Shown here: positions 57,178-64,000 of the stretch, one piece after another | Layout of the letters: each line of letters opens with the position of its first letter | Position numbering within the stretch: position 1 is the first letter of the stretch | Assembly: GCA_037953625.1 (NCBI GenBank) | Contig: CM075652.1 | Location: 73,065,501 to 73,129,500 of the forward strand | Origin: Crotalaria pallida | Lineage: Eukaryota > Streptophyta > Magnoliopsida > Fabales > Fabaceae | Direction of reading: 5' to 3' | Length of the DNA: 64,000 nucleotides | Made by a program: the position numbers and the translations under genes | Notes under the pieces: generated by a model | Told to the model about the DNA's origin: nothing | The model's database searches: none | The model's input: the letters and a program-made list of their open reading frames with translations, nothing else

Positions 57178-60089
57178 GTGTGTGGCCTTAGTTTATTTCC
57201 TTCCATCCCATTTCATTTCCACACTTCTAACACCAAACACTACTCTAAGGACTCTTCAAACCCTTAGAGAGAAAAAGAAAAGAAAGAGAGAAAGAGAAAG
57301 AGAAGAGGAGGCCGTGGAAGGGGAGGAAGAAGGAGAAACTTAGGAGCTTGATTTAGGAGCCTTTCCTTTGAAGATCTAAGTGCTAGGAGTTAGAAGATTA
57401 ACCCTTTTTTTGGTGGGTGATTCGAAGAACCTAAAGAAGAATGTAATAGTTTAGTTTTCTCTTTTAGTTTGTAGATCCCTTTCTTTTTCTTGCATGTTTA
57501 TTTTTATGGTTTGTAAGATGAATTTATGTGTTCTTATTTTCTTGATCTTGGACTTTTAAGGACTAGAAATAATTTGTAATATGTGTAACTCTATGTTTGT
57601 GGTTCGGTTGATATTTTCTTGTTAGATCTTAATATTTTTCTAACTCAAACTTAAAGATCTAAAGTTTTATTTAAGATTTTTGTAAAGACTAAAATGAATC
57701 TTTTTGCATGTTTATTTTTGTGATTGATCTATGATTGCATGTAATTTATAAGTCTAGATCTTGAGTTTTCAAGAACCAAATGAACTTGTAGAACCCTAAA
57801 TTATGGACCTTTATGATTCGGTCACACCTAGAAAACTAGGTCACAATGCTTTTAACTTGATTCAAGTTCTTGCATGTTAGTGGTATGTTTATAAAGGATG
57901 ATTTAAGTTGTTGGAATGTTTGGATCTTGAGTTGATTTTGATGAAGCTTGAATTTTTGGTTTTGATCTTTAAAAAGTCTTGATCTTTTCTAATGCATGTT
58001 GATTTGATGATGACTTGTTGATTTATGTATATATATTTTATGATCCATGTTTAATAAGTCAAAAGCTAAAAATCTTAAATCATGCATGTTAATTTTAAGT
58101 AGAAAATCATGTTTTTATTTAAGTGCATGTCACGGTTTTGGAAGAGAAAATTTAAGAGACAAGTTTTAAAATGATTTTTAAATTTTGAGCATAAGAGAAA
58201 ATTTAAGAGACAAGTTTTAAAATGATTTTTGAATTTTGAGCATGATTTAGCTTAAGTATTTGATTTTATGTATGCTATATTTTGTGAGAGGCCATTCGGC
58301 CATATTTAATAAAATTGAATCTCATGCTTTTTATGATGTGAAAAGTTGATGCATGTGTATAATAGGACTAGATCTAATGATTCTAAGTGCATGCATGTTA
58401 TTTCTAGGAGTTTAAAATGTAATCTTGATTTTCATTTGAAACTAGGTGACGAACTTGAGTTATTTGTGGATGTGATGTGAATGAATGTTGTGGTGTGATG
58501 TTTTGAAAAGTTTGCTTTGAAATCTTAAATATCATAATTTGATTTTATGACTTTTGTATGTCGAAAATTGAACCAAAACCTTACCTTTTTGCATGTTAGT
58601 ATTCGGCCATGAGGAAAAAGAATAGGAAGTTATATTTGACCATTATTTAAGTTGTATATATGATGAGATTAATTTAATCTAAGGGCTTAGAATGTACATG
58701 CATGAATCATTAAGAAAAATAAAAATGAAACTTTGGAGTAATTTGTAACTTAACTAGTTGTTTGATTTAAGTTAAGAAAATAAATTAAGATTGTTAAATT
58801 TTCCTTTTCTTTTTAATGTTCTCAGTTTCTAGAAAAGAAAGAAAATAATTCCAATTGTTTTGTGCTTTATGTGTGCATTAATCTTTGTAAAATTACACCT
58901 ATATGATTCGGCCAACACATGCTAGTGTAGTTAGGAAAATTATCTCCATGAAATGACCTTTATGAATGACTATGTGTTGTATGCATGATGCTATGTGTGT
59001 GATAGAATTGATGTGTTGTTTGTTTTAACCCCTTCCGGTTTTTAAAGAATAAAAAATAAATAAATTGATTTAATAAATGATGTTTGATGATTTTTAATGT
59101 GACTAGTATTGTGTGAAGTTGTGAATGTTTTGAAAAGTAATGTGTTGTTTGAATGTATTTTGAAAGTCTATATTCGGATTTCCAAAGAATTGAAAAATGC
59201 TTTATTGGAAAATATGATTTAAGAAACTTAAATTGATTTGATATGATTTTGGAATTTTATTTTCTTAAGTTCTGAATTTTTGTTTAATGACTAAGAATAA
59301 TGATTTTTATAACGTGAACATTTTAAAGAAAGTTTATATCCAGAAAAATGAATTCTGTTTTGATAAGAAAATCATTTTCAAAGTTTTCTTTTTCATCTTT
59401 GATTTGGATTTGAAAACTTTTTGAATATGAACAATGTGTTTTCAAAAAAAAAAAGGAATGATTTCAAAGTGTGTTCAAAATAAATTGAAGAATTTGTTAA
59501 AAACGTTTCTAACGCACGGGGAAAAATGCTATAGTTCGAACGACAGACGCAATGGAAACGAAGCGGATCTAGCGATCGAAAAATCTTGGAAAGCTTGCGG
59601 AGGCCTACGTCATTTGAGGTGAGAGAGGGGTTTCCCTTAAGACGCCGTGGTATTTAGGTAACTTATTAAGATGTCCAATCATCTCAAAGGTTGGACTCCA
59701 ATCTCATTTAGCGTAGTGGTGTATGTGATAGCACTTGTTTGATTGCTTTGGCTATCCACCCGAACGACTGAGATTGGTTTGTCAAGTATAATGTTATGTT
59801 TTCTGGTTGATTATGTTTGAGCTATTTATTTATTCTACCTTGCAAATGATCTATTAAATGGGTTAAGTAATTATGATGTTAATACGCTGTAATTATGTGA
59901 TAGGAATGAACTTGTGAAAGTAAGGAATAATGAGAGTTTGATCAGAAAAGAGATAAAAAGTTGAGATTGGGAAAGAGAACGTTGTTCTGGAAGTGAGATG
60001 TGATTTGAGTGTAGCTTGGTTCCTCTGTTTTGTTTTAAATGAGACTAGTGTTGAGTTGAGCTTGCTCCTCCATTAGCGCTCATCAAAAA

Positions 60090-60600
60090 TGTGATTTTTG
60101 AAAATATTTTTGTTAAAAGATGTATTTTTGGAAATTTTTTTTGTGAACCAGTCTTTCGGAAAGAGTTTTGTGAAAAGAAATATTTTTGAGAAAAGTTTTT
60201 GGAAACAATCTTTTGATAAAGTTTTTGAAATGACATTTTGAGAAATTATTTTTGAAACAATATTTTTGAGAAAGCCTTTTTGAAATGGTATTTTTAAGAA
60301 AGTCTTTTTGTAATGATATTTTTGAGAAAGTCTTTTTGTAATAATATTTTTGAGAAAGTTTTATGAAATGACCCTTTTGAGAAAAGTTTGTGAAAACGAT
60401 ATTTTTGTGAACGTTTGTGAAAATGGATTGTGAAAGTTTTTTGGAAACATTATTTTTGAGAAAGTTTTGTGAAATGATATTTTTGAGAAAATTTACGAAA
60501 TGATATTTTTGAAAAAGTTTTGTGAAGTGAATATTTTGTGAAATTATATTTCCGAAAAAGTAATTTTGGGAAAAAGAGGAAATGAGTTTTGAGAAAGTGG
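60090..60600 (+). repeat. Degenerate TTTTTGAGAAAG tandem repeats in D
   Basis: Roughly 15-20 irregular units of 25-35 bp with the phrase ATTTTTGAGAAAGTTTTTG and close variants. A, B and C lack this expansion at the matching place, so it is a local amplification in D. Confidence 0.75.
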
Positions 60601-61576
60601 ATGAGATGAGATGAGAAAGATTGTGAAATGAATGTTATGTGATGAATTGGGGAACAGTCTGAGCGATTAGTGGTCGGGACTCGTTGAAGGGATGCACTAA
60701 GGATGAGCCGACTGTTAGGATTAAGCCGTTAAAAGAAACCTTAAAGCTTTAAGACTTTAAAAGACTATTAAAAGACATGAATAACGCGATGAGGTATGAG
60801 TGTGTGTCGAAGTAGTGGAGAGGAAGGAACCATAAGTATCTGCGGATACTTAGGAGGAGATTGCATTAGGGGAGGACGATGACGGTGAAACGTCAAGAAG
60901 TCTAGAGTACCTTTCTAGGCAGAACGGACTTCACATGTGGTATACGAACGTGGTAGGGACTGAGTCCAATGTCGTGGTAAGTTCTGCACTCGAGACTAGA
61001 ATTGTACTGTCGCCCCCTAGATTGCAAATCTAGAACAGTGAGAGGGACTGGAGTGGGGCATCTTGTTTCCCACTGTGAGTTGAGACAGTGTGCGTTGATT
61101 ATATGAATTGAATTGATATGATATTATATGATTTGAGGCTGTAGTCCTCCTGGTCAGGGACCAATTGATTGTGAGACAGCTGTCGTGCCCGCACGGTAAA
61201 GGTCCTGTACTCCTGTTTGCTTTCGACTAGGTTTGGATGGATGACCGAGGAGATGTAGACGTGTAAGCCGTTTTTCCTCAATGATGGTTTCCCAAGTCAT
61301 TGAGTGAACTGAGATGATAAGACTTAATGAACTTAAAGATTTAAAAAGGAAGTACAGTAATGGCGTAAAGAATTGAGTGACATTTGAGAAGTAAGAATGA
61401 TATGGTGTTTATTTGATGATGATGATTATGTTTGTGATTTGATCTTTTTGTTGTTTACTGTTTTATCTTAATATTTGCCTATCGTAAATCCACATAGTCG
61501 ACATTACATGTTTTGGGTAGCTCACTCTCTCGTACTTCTGCTTCGTATTGGGAAAAAAAATCTATATGGTCTTCAG

Positions 61577-61816
61577 ATGGAAAACATAGCAAGGTTCCAG
61601 CTCATTAGGGAGATAAGGGCATCTCCACTGAAGGGTGACAATATAACTATGACTGGCCGTGTCATAGTCTACCTCGAGATGAAACAGAGTAGAAAAGAAA
61701 TCATGGAGAAACTGCTAGCTCGTGAGGAGGAGGAGAAGAAAGCACGACGCGACGCCATGAAGGAGACTCTTGAGGAGACTAATGAGGATGACCCTGCTTG
61801 CGACCCGAGGATTTGA
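61577..61816 (+). CDS. Short ORF near the 3' end of element D (LTR-embedded)
   Basis: 79 codons from MENIARFQLIREIRASPLKG to the stop at 61816. The frame is open upstream to 61475. The middle KEIMEKLLAREEEEKKARRD is charged and helix-prone, possibly a short coiled coil. The tail EETNEDDPACD is acidic. Element C keeps the same protein with one frameshift, and B has a diverged ORF in the same place. I prefer the ATG at 61577 because similarity with C is strongest from there, although a spliced form joining at 61497 is possible. Function unknown. Confidence 0.45.
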   Translation: MENIARFQLIREIRASPLKGDNITMTGRVIVYLEMKQSRKEIMEKLLAREEEEKKARRDAMKETLEETNEDDPACDPRI

Positions 61817-62240
61817 TCTACCAAGATTCAGAGTTCTATGGCAAGCGTTAGTGTAGATGACTAGAAGTTAGGTAATTCCCTTTCAGAGTTTTGTAATCCA
61901 TTGCAAGTTCTTAGTATCCTGCTCTATCATGCTGTAACCCCAACTAAATTCATTTTCATTATCGATGTCTTGGAATTAAGCTGAATGGGCTATGATTTAA
62001 ATGATGTTTTGAAAAAAACAAGTTTCAAGGTGCGGTGTCTTGTGACATCTCGGTTTGGAACTTGAAAGGTTTATGCAATGTGAGAACATGAATTTTTAAA
62101 TGTAACTATGTTTTGAAAATCTTAATGTTCTCATCTTGTGTAACACTTGTTTTAAAAAAAAAAAATTGGCCCAAATTTTCACTATATTTAATTTAAGTAA
62201 CAATGGTTCTCAAGTTGCCAAATCGGGGTGTTACAAACGG

Positions 62241-62745
62241 AAGGAAGCTGGAAAGGACCTCGATGAGCCCCACACGAGTCCTCAGCCAACAACCTTCAAG
62301 AAACAGGAGTTAAAGTGTTCCCCCTCCCCTATCCCCACTTTTATTATCTGTTTTCCAAAAGTGTGCCTTTATGAGCACCGTCCTCTGTTCCAAGAAAAGC
62401 TCGAGGTTACCAAGCTAGTTTTGTACTTATCTAATTAAGTAACAAAATCTATTTACCCTGAATTCATCTGTTATTTAACGTATTGTTCCTTATTCTTGAC
62501 TCGCCACCGAGCTTAACGCGAAAGATTATACACAGCTCCTAGCAGAGTTTATAACATTACAAGTACAATCAGGATGCCCGATTGCTAAAGTAGTCGTTAA
62601 AAAGGAGTAAAAGCAAAACTCGCGGACCGAGGACCCAGCTTTGACCAAAGGTCAAAGTTCCGAGTTCTAAAACATAATAACAATTCATCCATGGAACAAA
62701 ATAAACAAAAGAATTTATATTAATCGTAAAATCCTTACGAAAGGC
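62241..62745. other. Spacer between element D and the minus-strand frame
   Basis: The first 80 bases may continue the coding remnant seen left of D. After that, no gene, repeat or RNA is recognised. Confidence 0.4.
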
Positions 62746-63969
62746 TTACATCCAGAAAAGACCCATAAACGGGCTTAAAAAAGGGAAGAACTGCTCCTCT
62801 CGGTCAGCGTTGTCTATTGACAGTTGTAGGGGATCAGGAAGATTAGAAGCAGACAGGCCTACTTCAGACTCATCACGATGATTTATCAACTTCCCATCCT
62901 TCACCTCAAAATAAGGATCCGACCCCATAACTTTCAAATCAGGATTGAGCAGCTGGAGTTGGTGAATGGTATTTAGAAATTGTTCCTCGTGCGACTGCCT
63001 CCAATACAAGAGGTTACGCTCGGAAGTGATTTTGTGCTTCAGGGCCTTGAGCCTCATCTTCTCAAACTACTCTTGAGACTTGGCCAGCTGACCTCGAGGG
63101 TGGGCATTTTCCTCCGCAAGTCTCTAAAGGGATTCGCTTGAAGTCTTTTCAACCTTTGCATGATCGGCCTTGAACTTTTTCACCTCTTTCCGAGCAAGAC
63201 GCTCACTCTCTTGTAACTTGGAAAGAGCGTCAGCCTGTTTCACCTGGTCTTCTGTAAGCCGCCGAATCTCGACCTTATAACCTTCCTCCCGAAGGACAGC
63301 CGTTTGCCTCTTCTCCCTCTCAACAGCGGACACGGCTTAGGTGATATCATCGGCATGATCGACAACATTGTACATAAGGCTGGCCGCTCGAAGGAGGTAT
63401 TTACCCATCATATTAGCCTCCTCGTACCTCGCGATGCCGCTTTGGTTGCACCATCGCCGGTCATCGGCCTCAGTTTTTAAACAGCTTCGAAGCTCGCCCG
63501 GAATTGGGGTGAATTTCCACACACTAAACTCGATCGTCGGCAGACCACAAACTTTCGTCCCAGCATCGGAATGACCCTCTGCAGAGGGAGGCGCGAGCCA
63601 ATCTGCGGCTTTGCCCTTGCCTTTTCCGACCCTGGCCCGCTTCGCCAGAGGTTGGTCAGGACTTGACTCTTCCTCGTCGGGTGATCTCCGAAAAGCCTTT
63701 GTAGGGAAAGTTGCCGGTACAACACTAGGGTCCACAACCATCGACCCAGAAGAGGCAGGTTTCAATCCTGCAACAGGGGCCAAGGTTCCAACGGGCGCCT
63801 TAGCAGATCTATGCTCCTTGACAGATGTCGGTTTACTAGGCTCCACGACCGACGGATTAGAGAACGCGGACCAGAGATTGGCAGCAGGAACCGAGGTCTT
63901 GACAGGTGCTTTAGCTGAGCCACTTCCTCTCGTTGATTTATTTTCTTTAGCCATCTCCATTGAAGCCAT
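62746..63969 (-). pseudogene. Retroelement-associated coiled-coil protein with three in-frame stops
   Basis: A single reading frame of about 407 codons from MASMEMAKENKSTRG (63969) to the stop at 62746, interrupted by TAA (63337), TAG (63124) and TAG (63067) without any frameshift. The N-terminal 140 residues are Pro/Ser/Ala-rich with a basic stretch (LAKRARVGKGKGKAAD). Then comes a block around GIARYEEANMMGKYLLRAA, a long charged coiled coil (ALSKLQESERLARKEVKKF), and a C-terminal part with MGSDPYFEVKDGKLI. This layout resembles the C-terminal half of plant proteins annotated as putative gypsy-type transposon or Transposase_28. I hold that name loosely. Confidence 0.55.
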
Positions 63970-64000
63970 AAATGAAGAGACAAGTTAGTTAAGAAAGGGG

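Larger units (their letters stand above)
56316..62235 (+). mobile_element. Element D: giant solo LTR-like unit, cleanest copy
   Basis: 5920 bp, starts TGTAACACCCACATTTTT, ends CAAATCGGGGTGTTACA, duplication AACGG (56311-56315 and 62236-62240). Nothing is inserted in it. Parts in order: about 850 bp U3-like region; TATA (57168); purine-rich leader (57265-57345); long T-rich segment with short local duplications (for example around 58140-58240 and many TTTTTGAGAAAG units 60090-60590); conserved GTGAGAGAGGGG junction (59619); block around TACTGTCGCCCCC (61004); ATCCACATAGTCGACA (61488); ORF (61577-61816); 3' end. No gag-pol. Confidence 0.85.

Noticed and set aside
57125..57343. 72-codon ORF with RKRERERE run
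   Set aside because: Purine-rich leader of element D translated; not conserved as protein in B or C.
56316..62235. Full-length LTR retrotransposon at element D
   Set aside because: No pair of direct terminal repeats, PBS or PPT within it. Only TG...CA ends and a TSD, so a solo LTR-like unit is the better call.

Overview
This window is nuclear DNA of a flowering plant, almost certainly a repeat-rich intergenic stretch of a eudicot. It is AT-rich, carries plant-type L1 LINEs, Ty1/copia and Ty3/gypsy-type LTR elements, MITEs and a tRNA-derived SINE, and shows no intact ordinary host gene. The Ogre/Tat-like debris and gypsy LTR style fit a legume, but I cannot prove the family from sequence alone. 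Most long reading frames are transposon genes or accidental frames in tandem repeats and microsatellites.

Left third (1-23.1 kb): an L1-like LINE on the minus strand (ORF1 open, ORF2 endonuclease frameshifted), a Stowaway-like MITE, then one arm of a large inverted repeat. Into that arm is inserted element A (2870-23061, TSD GAATT), a TG...CA LTR-like unit of about 6.4 kb once its own insertions are removed. Inside A sits a minus-strand copia element (3564-14807, TSD TCCCT) whose coding region is itself split by two opposite-facing solo LTRs of a gypsy-type family (4336-6894, TSD CCAAA; 11482-14366, TSD TTTCT). The copia element has lost gag. In that place it carries foreign sequence, including about 110 bp of an ABCB-type ABC transporter. 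A also holds a small non-autonomous LTR element (19755-22331, TSD GTAAC).

Middle (23.1-44.7 kb): the rest of the inverted-repeat arm, a second Stowaway relative, then element B (same family as A, ending at 39661). B is interrupted by a 5'-truncated LINE (24717-28201, 16-bp TSD) and by element C (33374-39349, minus, TSD GAATG), another relative of A. The second arm of the inverted repeat follows (39662-40254), then an Ogre-like remnant and two terminal-inverted-repeat MITEs.

Right third (44.7-64 kb): a structurally complete but gene-less LTR element (44742-53881, TSD ACACA) with PBS, PPT and two nearly identical 3-kb LTRs; a MITE containing a SINE with a 15-bp TSD; a copia gag relic; a copia LTR split by an 800-bp foldback; element D (56316-62235, TSD AACGG), the cleanest copy of the A-D family; and a decayed retroelement-type frame with three in-frame stops.

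The most unusual signals are these. Giant A-D units keep a TATA box, a candidate splice donor and acceptor, and a short acidic-tailed ORF near their 3' end. A 10-bp hairpin with a conserved 3-nt loop is kept by compensatory changes in three divergent gypsy-type LTRs. Palindrome clusters and minisatellites sit at matching LTR positions but differ in sequence. A copia element carries an ABC-transporter fragment. All nesting order and age statements are inference from TSDs and interruption logic.
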